DNA from: JADLGH01 sp964586675
GTDB taxonomy: Bacteria > Desulfobacterota_D > UBA1144 > Nemesobacterales > UBA2774
Assembly (NCBI GenBank): GCA_964586675.1
Contig: CAZPHQ010000006.1
Span: forward strand, 1 to 64,000
Direction: 5' to 3'
Length of the DNA stretch: 64,000 bases
A model generated the notes under the pieces. The model made no database searches. It was not told the DNA's origin and worked only from the letters and a program-made list of their open reading frames with translations. Positions within the stretch are counted from its first letter, which is position 1. The number at the start of each line of letters is the position of its first letter. The translations under genes were made by a program, and so were the position numbers. Below are positions 49,513 through 58,926 of this stretch, one piece after another.

Positions 49513-50145
49513 ATGGAAAGAGCGGTAAAGCATATTGAGTCAAGGGTAAAAGACAAGCAACTTATAGAAGTCCGCAGAATGGAGATAGTGAAGGCTGCGG
49601 TAGAGCTCTTTGTTCGAAAGGGCTTTCACAGAACTACTGTGCGGGAAATCGCGCAAAAGTTCGGAATGAGCATAGGAACATTGTATGAATATATTAGAAC
49701 CAAGGAAGATATTCTCTACCTTGTCATCGATTATATTCATTCAAGTGTCAGCGAGAGGGTAAGGCCTTCGCTCAAAATTAATGGCACTGCCAGAGAGAGA
49801 CTGGAAAACGCTATCAGGTCTTACTATGCAATTATCGACGAAATGCAGGACTATGTAATATTTCTTTATCAGGAAACAAAATCCCTGTCGCATAATGCAA
49901 GAAAGTACATATTCAAATCCGAGGAAGAAATGACATCGATATTCGAGGAAATCATTCTCCAGGGTATCGAGGATGAAACATTTTCCATCAGCAAGAAAGA
50001 CGTCAAATTTCTGGCCAACGAAATCATGGTTACCGGACAAATGTGGGCTTTCAGGCGCTGGATAGTGCAAAAAAACTACACCCTCGAGAGATTTATAGAG
50101 TTAAAAAGCGCCCTGGTCATAAAGGAGCTGGCCTCTCGTAATTAA
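49513..50145 (+). CDS. TetR-family transcriptional regulator
   Basis: 210 aa. N-terminal TetR HTH (about residues 20-70): RMEIVKAAVELFVRKGFH, TTVREIAQKFGMSIGTLYEY. The C-terminal ligand domain is long and helical, with YYAIIDEMQDYVIFLYQETK, similar to FadR/KstR-type acyl-CoA-responsive regulators. It stands before the decarboxylase-family and icmAB genes in the same direction, and candidate operators lie at 50251-50264 and 50428-50445. It probably controls that module, sensing an acyl-CoA (inference). Confidence 0.88.
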   Translation: MERAVKHIESRVKDKQLIEVRRMEIVKAAVELFVRKGFHRTTVREIAQKFGMSIGTLYEYIRTKEDILYLVIDYIHSSVSERVRPSLKINGTARERLENAIRSYYAIIDEMQDYVIFLYQETKSLSHNARKYIFKSEEEMTSIFEEIILQGIEDETFSISKKDVKFLANEIMVTGQMWAFRRWIVQKNYTLERFIELKSALVIKELASRN

Positions 50146-50250
50146 CATCCCGATCTGTGCTCCGTTTTAATCTCACAGCTGAAATAATTTTCGCTTTACA
50201 CAAATTATGCGGGGGAATGGATAGATTATTGACTCTTTACGCATAATCGA

Positions 50251-50264
50251 GTGATCGTTCGGTC
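50251..50264. promoter_or_regulatory. Candidate TetR-type operator
   Basis: TGATCGTTCGGTCA, near-palindromic (TGA..CG..CG..TCA), about 105 bp after the tetR stop. The spacing and CG core resemble TetR-family sites. Confidence 0.45.
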
Positions 50265-50391
50265 AGCATCTGTGGAATAAGAATTATAGAGTTTCTCCAT
50301 AGCCCGATATCCAGGTACGCCGCCCATATTATATAATCGACTGTAAATACTGTATTATTCTAAAACGTTTCAAATTGTCGCCGAAAAAAGC

Positions 50392-50420
50392 TTGACATGC
50401 AGAACGGAAATATATTAAGA
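50392..50420 (+). promoter_or_regulatory. Candidate promoter for the decarboxylase-icmAB module
   Basis: -35 TTGACA (50392-50397, perfect), 17-bp spacer, TTAAGA (50415-50420, weak -10). A palindrome starts 8 bp downstream, which would suit repression. Leader of about 60 nt. Confidence 0.45.
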
Positions 50421-50427
50421 TGCATAT

Positions 50428-50445
50428 ACTGAACAAGCGCTCAGT
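50428..50445. promoter_or_regulatory. Candidate operator overlapping the transcription start
   Basis: ACTGAACAAGCGCTCAGT: 5-bp arms ACTGA/TCAGT with an AGCGCT core, immediately after the -10 region. This is the typical place and form of a TetR-family operator. Confidence 0.5.
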
Positions 50446-50487
50446 CGCCGAGTGCCGGTTGAGAATAACACAAGGAGGGTTAGTAAC

Positions 50488-51472
50488 ATGGGATTGCAAG
50501 CCAATGAATACAGTAACCCTTGGTTGAGCGATGGGGAGGTGCCGCCTCTGCCGCTCGATAGAGATCGAATTCACATTATTAGTCAGGGTGTCGCGGACCC
50601 GCAGTATGATTACGATGTCATTCCCCTTACGTACATACACGGAAAGCCGCTGGATGGCATTCGTAATCCGGGCCGACATCGAAGCCATGAAGGCCGTCGT
50701 GCCGGATCCGATCAAGGTGGAAGACGATGTAATAGAGTTCTGGTACGTGATACACCGGAATACCATGATCGGACCGTATATGGAGATGGGCGTAACTTTC
50801 GCCGCTTCCCTGGAAGCGAAAGATGGTAAAAAATATCTGGGCGGATACTATCCGTACATGTACCTTTCAAACGATTCGGGTATATCTGCGGGAAGAGAGC
50901 CGTTCGGGTTTCCAAAGAAGGCTGCATATATCGCTGCGTACGAGCATGGAATCAATGGTAACTATTTTAATATGCTCATGGAAAGACGCGGTTATATTCT
51001 TCACACTGCCAATGGCCGTTATTCCGATAGATCCCTCTCGGCGAGACCGGCATTTTACGGTAAAACCGACTGGGGTCGTATGAACTACCGAATTACTACG
51101 TCCCCGGATGTCTCGAACAGCATTCATGAAGTCACTTATCTTCCGTCCGATCTCCCTCCGGGTTTCGGTACCGGTCACCGCTTTATGATGGACGCTTCAA
51201 GCATCCGTACCGCAACCGGCGCCGATGTTCGTTCCTGGTTTATGCAAGGGACGCCTTTTGATTATATGGGCGGCCAGATACCGGCTACGGAAGTTGTAGG
51301 GCTCATCAGCTTTACCTTTAACCTGATAATCCCGGGAGCTCAGACTATATGGTCGAGGAAGGTTGAAAGGGAGGAGAAGGATTTCGGTCAGATTCTTTAT
51401 TCGACTCCCTTCAAGTATACGATGCGTCACCGCTTCCTCCTCCCGCAATACAGTCAGGGAGGGATGTTGTGA
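50488..51472 (+). pseudogene. Acetoacetate decarboxylase-family gene with a one-base frameshift
   Basis: The gene starts at the ATG 50488 (AAGGAGGG ribosome-binding site) and reads MGLQANEYSNPWLS to about codon 47, then meets a CCCC run at 50623-50626. Dropping one C continues in the other frame as PLRTYTESRWMAFVIRAD and on to the TGA at 51470. The fused protein is about 327 aa. The catalytic-Lys region of the family is intact (GREPFGFPKKA). Homologues decarboxylate beta-keto acids or act as aldolases/dehydratases. Either an assembly error in a short homopolymer or a true inactivation. First gene of the icmAB module. Confidence 0.75.
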
Positions 51473-51852
51473 CAGGACGTGGGGATGTTTTGAGCTTTAT
51501 TACGGATTGCTTGCCGTAAGCCCATTGCCGGATTGCTTCGAGTTCCTGTCCTGTAGCGTTCCCAGGGGCTGCTGCAGGACAGGAATTAATGTGGGTCGGG
51601 GTCGCGAATATTACGAAAGTAGAACGAAAGAAATGTTTCGCGGACATGAAAGTTAAGTTCAAGATGCATTTTCTGCGTACGGGATTATCCTCGAAGATGA
51701 CGGCGTAATCCGGCCTGAGATAATTCCGACGGGTTTTCGTATTAATCCGGCAATTAAATCAAAATTGCTTTGAAATAAACTGACAAAATGTTGCTTTGAG
51801 TCGCGATTATGCGATTGACAGATGAGTTTAACATTTATATGGAGAGGTATTT
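51473..51852. other. Intergenic region before icmA, with a large stem-loop
   Basis: 380 bp without a supported gene. It contains a perfect 11-bp inverted repeat TTCCTGTCCTG (51543-51553) with CAGGACAGGAA (51575-51585), 21-nt loop, no T run. Near the end are a TTGACA (51815-51820) and a GGAGAGG ribosome-binding site (51841-51847) for icmA. The TTGACA has no well-placed -10. Confidence 0.55.
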
Positions 51853-53520
<1,668 letters not shown>

Positions 53521-53550
53521 ACGGAATATACATCGATACGAGGGAGCGTC

Positions 53551-53961
53551 ATGAAGAATGAGAGAGCCGTGAGAATTCTTATTGGAAAAGTCGGGCTCGA
53601 TGGTCACGACAGGGGGGTTAAGATAATTTCGAGGGCCTTAAGGGACGCCGGATACGAGGTGATTTATACAGGGCTCCACAACTCTCCTCAGGTGGTTGCG
53701 GAAGCGGTTGTTCAGGAGGATGTCGATGCGGTCGGGATAAGTATTCTTTCCGGTGCGCACAACTACGTATTCCCGGAGCTGATAAGGCTCTTTAAGGAGA
53801 AAGGGATCGACGACGTAACGTTATTCGGGGGCGGCATAGTGCCAAAGGAAGATATCGAGCGTCTCAAGGAGAAAGGCGTCAAAACAATATTCGAACCCGG
53901 CTCTTCGACGGATGAAATCGTCAGATGGGTGAGAGACAATGTGACGGTCAGGGGATTATGA
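53551..53961 (+). CDS. icmB: B12-binding small subunit of the mutase
   Basis: 136 aa, the length of IcmB. Base-off/His-on cobalamin motif DxHxxG as Asp17-Gly-His19-Asp-Arg-Gly22 in GLDGHDRG, then the SILSGAHN segment and GGG near residue 95, which cradle the nucleotide loop. It delivers adenosylcobalamin to the icmA barrel. A GAGGGAG ribosome-binding site precedes the ATG. No MeaB/MeaI-type GTPase chaperone gene is visible in the window. Confidence 0.88.
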   Translation: MKNERAVRILIGKVGLDGHDRGVKIISRALRDAGYEVIYTGLHNSPQVVAEAVVQEDVDAVGISILSGAHNYVFPELIRLFKEKGIDDVTLFGGGIVPKEDIERLKEKGVKTIFEPGSSTDEIVRWVRDNVTVRGL

Positions 53962-54010
53962 CCGCATTCGCCGGCGCAGTCGGGAGTACGCGCCTTACGA
54001 ATTTCTATCG

Positions 54011-54169
54011 TTACTTCGCTATGTTCCTCTTTATAAGCTGATACTGCCGGTTCTGCCTTCTTGCCGGAAGCGGCTTCGAAACGGGAACGGCTTTATTCGT
54101 TTGCAGCAACTCCAGTTCAATATTCCTACCTCGAAATAATGATATTAAAAGAGGTTTTATCGAGTACAC
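54011..54169 (-). other. Duplicated C-terminal tail of the GT2 gene (possible remnant or 52-aa gene)
   Basis: The 79 bases 54011-54089 match the last 79 bases of the membrane glycosyltransferase at 58927-59005 at about 70 positions by eye. The open frame from a GTG at 54169 to the TAA at 54011 encodes 52 aa ending KPLPARRQNRQYQLIKRNIAK-like; the GT2 ends KPLPARRQSQQYQPIKRNITK-like (17 of the last 21 residues shared). Upstream of the tail there is no similarity. It may be the scar of a duplicated or replaced gene, or a small protein that reuses the tail. The rest of the 346-bp gap shows nothing. Confidence 0.7.
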
Positions 54170-54307
54170 TAGATTCTAACGGCATGTGGGTTCCGGACAG
54201 ATAGCGCCCGATCCCGATTACTCCTTATGACGGGACGGAAGCGGAGGCGGTCGTAAGAATTTTAATTTATGACCGTTATCGGGGGATGGATAGGGGAGCA
54301 GGCCGTC

Positions 54308-56590
54308 ATGGAAGACACGTCGGTATATCCGGTTTCAAACCAGATTGCTTTTATCGGTAATTATCTGCCCAGGCAGTGCGGTATCGCGACTTTCACCACC
54401 GACCTCTGCGAGGCCATAACATCCGAGTATACCGAGGCTGCGTGTATCGCCGTTCCTGTGAACGACGTTCCGGGCGGCTACCAGTACCCCGAGTGCGTGC
54501 GGTTCGAGCTCACGGAGAGGGATATCGAATCCTACCGCCGGGCCGCTGATTATCTCAACATAAATAATGTAGACGTCGTAAGCCTCCAGTTCGAGTACGG
54601 TATCTTCGGCGGGCAGGCGGGCAGCCACATACTCGCGCTGCTGCGCGAGCTGCACATGCCAGTTGTCACGACCCTTCACACGATTCTCAGAAACCCGGAG
54701 CCGGACCAGAGAGATGTGCTGGAGGAAGTCGCCGCGTTATCGGACAGGCTTGTCGTGATGAGCGAGCGCGGGGCCGAGTTCCTCAGCGAAATCTACGGCG
54801 TCCCCGCTGAGAAGATAGACGTCATCCCGCACGGGATACCGGACCTCCCGTTCGTCGACCCGAGCTACCACAAGGATGTTTTCGGCGTCGAGGGGAAGAT
54901 TGTCCTCCTTACATTCGGGCTTCTTTCGGCGAACAAGGGCGTAGAGACCGTCGTGGCCGCGCTGCCCGAGGTCGTAAAGCGCTACCCGGACGTCGTATAC
55001 ATAATCCTCGGCGCCACGCACCCCCATGTTCTTAACCGCGAAGGGGAAGCCTACCGCCTCTCTCTCCAGAGACTCGCATGCGAAAAGGGAGTTAAGGATC
55101 ATGTGATATTCCACAACCGTTTCGTGAGCAGCGAGGAGCTGATGGAGTTTATTGGCGCGGCCGACATTTACATAACGCCATATCTCGGCGAGGCGCAGAT
55201 AGTTTCCGGCACGCTCGCATATACTCTCGGGGCCGGAAAGTCCATCGTCTCGACGCCCTACTGGTACGCGCGGGAGATGCTGGCCGAAGGGCGCGGCGTC
55301 CTCGTGCCGTTCGCGGACCCGGGAGCGCTGGCGAAGGAGCTGATAAATCTCATCGAAAACGAATCCGATCGCCACGCGATGAGGAAGCGGGCCTATCTCT
55401 TCGGGCGGGAGATGACGTGGCCGAGGGTTGCCGCGCTGTACATGGAAAGCTTCAAGCGGGCACGTACGGAGCGGCGGAGCTTCGTTTCGCGGGGCTTCAG
55501 CCTGGCGCCCTACGAGACGGCGCGGGGCGAGCTGCCGCTTTTAAAGCTCGACCATCTCCGGCGCATGACGGACGATACAGGCATCTTCCAGCACGCGCTC
55601 ATGACGGTGCCGAATTACGAGGAGGGATATACGACCGACGACAACGCGAGGGCCCTTATAATCGCTGCGCTACTCGACGAGCTCGGCGTCGCCGGCGCAC
55701 GTGAGCTCGAAAGCCGGTACATGGCGTTCGTCGCGTACGCGTTCAGCCCGGCGACCGGACGCTTCAGAAATTTCCTCGACTACAACAGGCGCTGGCTCGA
55801 GGTCATAGGCTCGGAGGACTGCCAGGGGCGGGCGCTCCTGGCGCTGTCTGTCGTGCTCGGGAGGTCGGGGATAGAGCCGATGCGGAGCCTCGCCGGGCTC
55901 ATGTTCGACCGCGCGCTGCCTTCCATACTCGAAACGACGAGCCCGCGCGCGTGGGCGTTCACGCTCATAGGCATTCACGAATACCTGAGGCGCTATTCCG
56001 GCGACAGAAGGGCGGCGCAGGTCAGGGACGAGCTGGCCGGGAGGCTGCTGACGCTTTACAGGAACGTTCGCTCGGAGGGCTGGCTCTGGTTCGAGGAATC
56101 GCTTACTTACTGCAATGCCGTTCTGCCCCAGGCCTTGATAATGTGCGGACAGTGGATACCGGACAGCGAGATGACGGAGGCGGGCCTCGAATCCCTCGGC
56201 TGGCTGGCGGAGATTCAGCGTGCCTCCCCGGGAGGGCATTTCGTGCCGATAGGGTCGAACGGTTTTTATGTGAGGGGTTCCGAGAGGGCGCGGTTCGACC
56301 AGCAGCCTGTCGAAGCCCAGGCAATGGTGTCGGCGTGCCTCGAAGCCTACAGGGGCACCGGGGAGCAGAGGTGGTATGAAGAAGCCCGGCGCGCCTTCGA
56401 ATGGTTTTCAGGTGGGAACGATCTCAATCTTTCAGTTTACGACCCGTCGACTGGCGGCTGCCGTGACGGGCTTCATTCCGACCGTCTAAACGAGAATCAG
56501 GGAGCGGAATCTACTCTTGCGTTTCTCCAGGCCCTACTTGAGCTGCGAATGGCTGAAACTACTATTCTATCAAGGAAGGCGAGATCATGA
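54308..56590 (+). CDS. GT4 glycosyltransferase fused to an alpha/alpha-toroid domain
   Basis: 760 aa from the ATG at 54308; an ATG at 54269 lacks a ribosome-binding site. N-terminal GT4 half (about 1-390): IAFIGNYLPRQCGIATFT, KIDVIPHGIPD, the GLLSANKGVETVV donor fold, ITPYLGEAQIVSGTLAYTLG. C-terminal half (about 410-755) is helical with GYTTDDNARALIIAALL and LTYCNAVLPQALI, like (alpha/alpha)6 toroids of glycoside hydrolases. Overlaps the GH130 gene by 4 bp, so the two probably act on the same (likely mannose-containing) glycan. Confidence 0.85.
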   Translation: MEDTSVYPVSNQIAFIGNYLPRQCGIATFTTDLCEAITSEYTEAACIAVPVNDVPGGYQYPECVRFELTERDIESYRRAADYLNINNVDVVSLQFEYGIFGGQAGSHILALLRELHMPVVTTLHTILRNPEPDQRDVLEEVAALSDRLVVMSERGAEFLSEIYGVPAEKIDVIPHGIPDLPFVDPSYHKDVFGVEGKIVLLTFGLLSANKGVETVVAALPEVVKRYPDVVYIILGATHPHVLNREGEAYRLSLQRLACEKGVKDHVIFHNRFVSSEELMEFIGAADIYITPYLGEAQIVSGTLAYTLGAGKSIVSTPYWYAREMLAEGRGVLVPFADPGALAKELINLIENESDRHAMRKRAYLFGREMTWPRVAALYMESFKRARTERRSFVSRGFSLAPYETARGELPLLKLDHLRRMTDDTGIFQHALMTVPNYEEGYTTDDNARALIIAALLDELGVAGARELESRYMAFVAYAFSPATGRFRNFLDYNRRWLEVIGSEDCQGRALLALSVVLGRSGIEPMRSLAGLMFDRALPSILETTSPRAWAFTLIGIHEYLRRYSGDRRAAQVRDELAGRLLTLYRNVRSEGWLWFEESLTYCNAVLPQALIMCGQWIPDSEMTEAGLESLGWLAEIQRASPGGHFVPIGSNGFYVRGSERARFDQQPVEAQAMVSACLEAYRGTGEQRWYEEARRAFEWFSGGNDLNLSVYDPSTGGCRDGLHSDRLNENQGAESTLAFLQALLELRMAETTILSRKARS

Positions 56591-57543
56591 AGAACGTAAA
56601 ATACTCGGAGCTCTTTCACAGGCACAAGAATAATCCCATACTGACGGCGGCCGACTGGCCGTACCCGGTGCACAGCGTCTTCAATCCCGCTGCCGTCACC
56701 ATGCCGGACGGGACGACGCTCCTTTTATGCCGCGTCGAAGACAGGAGGGGGCATTCGCACTTCTGCGTCGCACGCTCGGAAAACGGAGTCGACAAGTGGC
56801 GGATCGACCCCAAGCCGACGCTCATGCCCGATCCGAAAAACTACCCGGAAGAGCTTTGGGGAATAGAGGACCCGCGCATCACCTACATCGACGAGTTCAA
56901 AAAGTACGCCGTCGCCTATACCGCATACACACGCGACGGGCCCGGCGTTGCGCTCGCGTTTACGGAGGATTTCTCCCGCTTCGACCGTGTGGGGGTGGTC
57001 ATGTCGCCCGAGGATAAGGACGCCGCGCTCCTCCCGCACAGGATCGGCGGAAACTGGGCGCTCATACACCGGCCCATGACCGCCCCGCGCGCGCACATGT
57101 GGATATCCTATTCCCCCGACCTCCGGCACTGGGGGAGCCACAAGCTGATGCTGGTCGCCCGGCGCGGCGCATGGTGGGACGCGAATAAAATCGGCCTTTC
57201 GCCTCCCCCGATCGAGACGCCCGAGGGCTGGCTCGTAATTTATCACGGCGTCCGCATGACGGCGGGCGGCTGCCTTTACAGACTTGGACTCGCGCTCTTC
57301 GCCCTGGACACGCCGGAGCGCTGCATCAGGCGGAGCAGGGAATGGTTCTTCGCCCCCGAGGAGCTCTACGAGCGGGCGGGGGACGTCGGCAACGTCGTCT
57401 TCCCCTGCGGCTATACGATCGCGCCGGACGGCGACGGAATAAATCTCTACTACGGCGCCGCGGACACCAGCATCGCCCTCGCCACGGGGAAGATAAGCGA
57501 GATGCTCGACTGGCTGGAAAGAGAGGGCGATGTAATCAGCTGA
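56587..57543 (+). CDS. GH130-family glycoside phosphorylase/hydrolase
   Basis: 318 aa, five-bladed beta-propeller family. Motifs: NPAAVTMPDGTTLLLCRVEDR, GIEDPRIT (catalytic acid Asp), KDAALLPHRIGGNWALIHRP and VVFPCGYTIA. GH130 enzymes break beta-mannosides, mostly by phosphorolysis to mannose 1-phosphate. The phosphate-binding residues of phosphorylases (Arg and His) appear to be present (LIHRP). ATGA overlap with the GT4 gene shows coupling. No signal peptide, so cytoplasmic. Confidence 0.88.
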   Translation: MKNVKYSELFHRHKNNPILTAADWPYPVHSVFNPAAVTMPDGTTLLLCRVEDRRGHSHFCVARSENGVDKWRIDPKPTLMPDPKNYPEELWGIEDPRITYIDEFKKYAVAYTAYTRDGPGVALAFTEDFSRFDRVGVVMSPEDKDAALLPHRIGGNWALIHRPMTAPRAHMWISYSPDLRHWGSHKLMLVARRGAWWDANKIGLSPPPIETPEGWLVIYHGVRMTAGGCLYRLGLALFALDTPERCIRRSREWFFAPEELYERAGDVGNVVFPCGYTIAPDGDGINLYYGAADTSIALATGKISEMLDWLEREGDVIS

Positions 57544-57674
57544 ATCCGCTCGCGTACCGGGTCCGAATTTATGACTCCTCTTTACGGAGGGGGGGTATGG
57601 CGCTCCACCGGGAATTATGAAATAATAAAACCTGCTTTTTTCGCAGATTTCTCAGGCCAGGAGCGCGCCTCGCG

Positions 57675-58847
57675 TTGAGCTATTTCATAAAAAGGTTATG
57701 CCTTGCGGCTTTCGGCCTCCTCGTTATGCTGCTGATAGCCGAGGGGATAACCAGGATCTTTCTTAACCCAGTCGATTATCTCTGGAGGAATCTGTCGTAC
57801 CACCCGGTGCTGCGGTATAAAATAGAGCCCCATTCGGCCGGGCACGACGCCTGGGGCTACCGGAACAGGTACGTCCCCGAAAGGGCCGACATCGTAGCCA
57901 TAGGGGATTCGCAGACATACGGGGAGAGCGCGCCGGCGAAATATTCGTGGCCGTCGATACTGGGCTCGCTGACAGGCAAAGAGACTTACAACATGGGCGT
58001 GGGAGGTTACGGGCCGGCAGAGTATTTTTATCTCTTGGGGAATAAGGCCCTCGGGCTCAAGCCGGAGGCCGTGGTAGTGGGATTTTATCTCGGGAACGAT
58101 CTTGCGGACACGTACACGGCAGTCTACACGGTTGATCGCTGGCGTGACCTCCGGAGCCCGGAAGCAGCTCCGAGGCGGGACGATGATAAAGACGAGACGG
58201 CCCTGCTGAATCAGGCGCCGCTTTTAAACAGGCCCTCGGGGACGGGGCTCAGGAGATGGGTTTACGGCACGGCCAGCTGGTTTGCCGAGAACAGCGTCCT
58301 CTACAGGGTCGTAACCGCGTCTTATCTCGGCGACAGGATGAGGCAGAAGAAGATGCTCGATTTTGGGATAGAGATCACGATGCTGGAGTCCCCGGAATAC
58401 GGTATCAGCACCGGGTTCACGCCTCCGGGGCGGCTCAAGGCGCTCGATCTGGATAAGCCGGATATCAGGGAGGGGCTAAGGCTCGCCCTTGGTTTTTTCG
58501 ACAGCATGAACAAGCTCGCCGAAAAAAACGGCGTGAGATTTTTAGTGGCGATACTGCCGACGAAGGAGAGCGTCTACGGGGAGTTCCTCGAAGGGAACCG
58601 GAGCCTTCAGTACTCGGACGAAATAGACCGCCTGCTCCCGAACGAGAGGCGTGTGAGCGCCGAAGCCGAATCGTATTTCAGGGAGCACGGCATACCGTAT
58701 ATAAACCTCCTCGGGCCGCTGCGCGCGGCCGCCCTGCACGAGCAGATATATCCCAATAACTACAGCGGCCACTTCAACGAGAACGGTAACCGTATAATCG
58801 CTGAGGCCATCAAGCAGTATCTAGACGAAGCTCAGGCAGGGAAATAG
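57675..58847 (+). CDS. Membrane-anchored SGNH/GDSL-type hydrolase or acyltransferase
   Basis: 390 aa. Starts at a TTG (57675) preceded by CAGGAG; no ATG is available in frame. One N-terminal hydrophobic anchor (about 8-25, LCLAAFGLLVMLLIAEG). SGNH fold: block I VAIGDSQTYGES (Ser near 78), block III Gly-Asn-Asp in YLGNDLAD, and block V Ser-Gly-His in YSGHFNENGN near the end. Similar proteins (AlgX/DltD-like) O-acetylate or deacylate extracellular polysaccharide. In a run with GT and GH130 genes, so probably a glycan-modifying enzyme. Confidence 0.75.
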   Translation: MSYFIKRLCLAAFGLLVMLLIAEGITRIFLNPVDYLWRNLSYHPVLRYKIEPHSAGHDAWGYRNRYVPERADIVAIGDSQTYGESAPAKYSWPSILGSLTGKETYNMGVGGYGPAEYFYLLGNKALGLKPEAVVVGFYLGNDLADTYTAVYTVDRWRDLRSPEAAPRRDDDKDETALLNQAPLLNRPSGTGLRRWVYGTASWFAENSVLYRVVTASYLGDRMRQKKMLDFGIEITMLESPEYGISTGFTPPGRLKALDLDKPDIREGLRLALGFFDSMNKLAEKNGVRFLVAILPTKESVYGEFLEGNRSLQYSDEIDRLLPNERRVSAEAESYFREHGIPYINLLGPLRAAALHEQIYPNNYSGHFNENGNRIIAEAIKQYLDEAQAGK

Positions 58848-58853
58848 ACAGGC

Positions 58854-58891
58854 AAAAAAAACGGGCGTCCAGTCTTTTAACCGGACGCCCG
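58854..58891 (-). terminator. Intrinsic terminator of the membrane GT2 gene
   Basis: On the minus strand a perfect 9-bp stem CGGGCGTCC/GGACGCCCG (58883-58891 with 58862-58870), 12-nt loop, then eight T (58861-58854). It ends the GT2 transcript and may also slow the convergent SGNH gene. Confidence 0.9.
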
Positions 58892-58926
58892 CTCGATGTC
58901 TTCTGTGTTTATATACCGCTTCGGTT

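Larger units (their letters stand above)
50146..50487. other. Intergenic regulatory region between tetR and the decarboxylase-family gene
   Basis: 342 bp, AT-rich, no coding frame seen. It holds two imperfect palindromes that look like TetR-type operators, a TTGACA at 50392, and a ribosome-binding site AAGGAGGG at 50472-50480 serving the ATG at 50488. No terminator for tetR was found. Confidence 0.6.

Noticed and set aside
49224..49556. Open frames running through the tRNA genes and the N run
   Set aside because: They translate tRNA sequence and unknown bases, so they are artefacts.
51815..51843. TTGACA before icmA as a promoter
   Set aside because: With 17-bp spacing the -10 would be TATGGA, and with 15 bp TATATG; in both cases transcription would begin at or after the ribosome-binding site.
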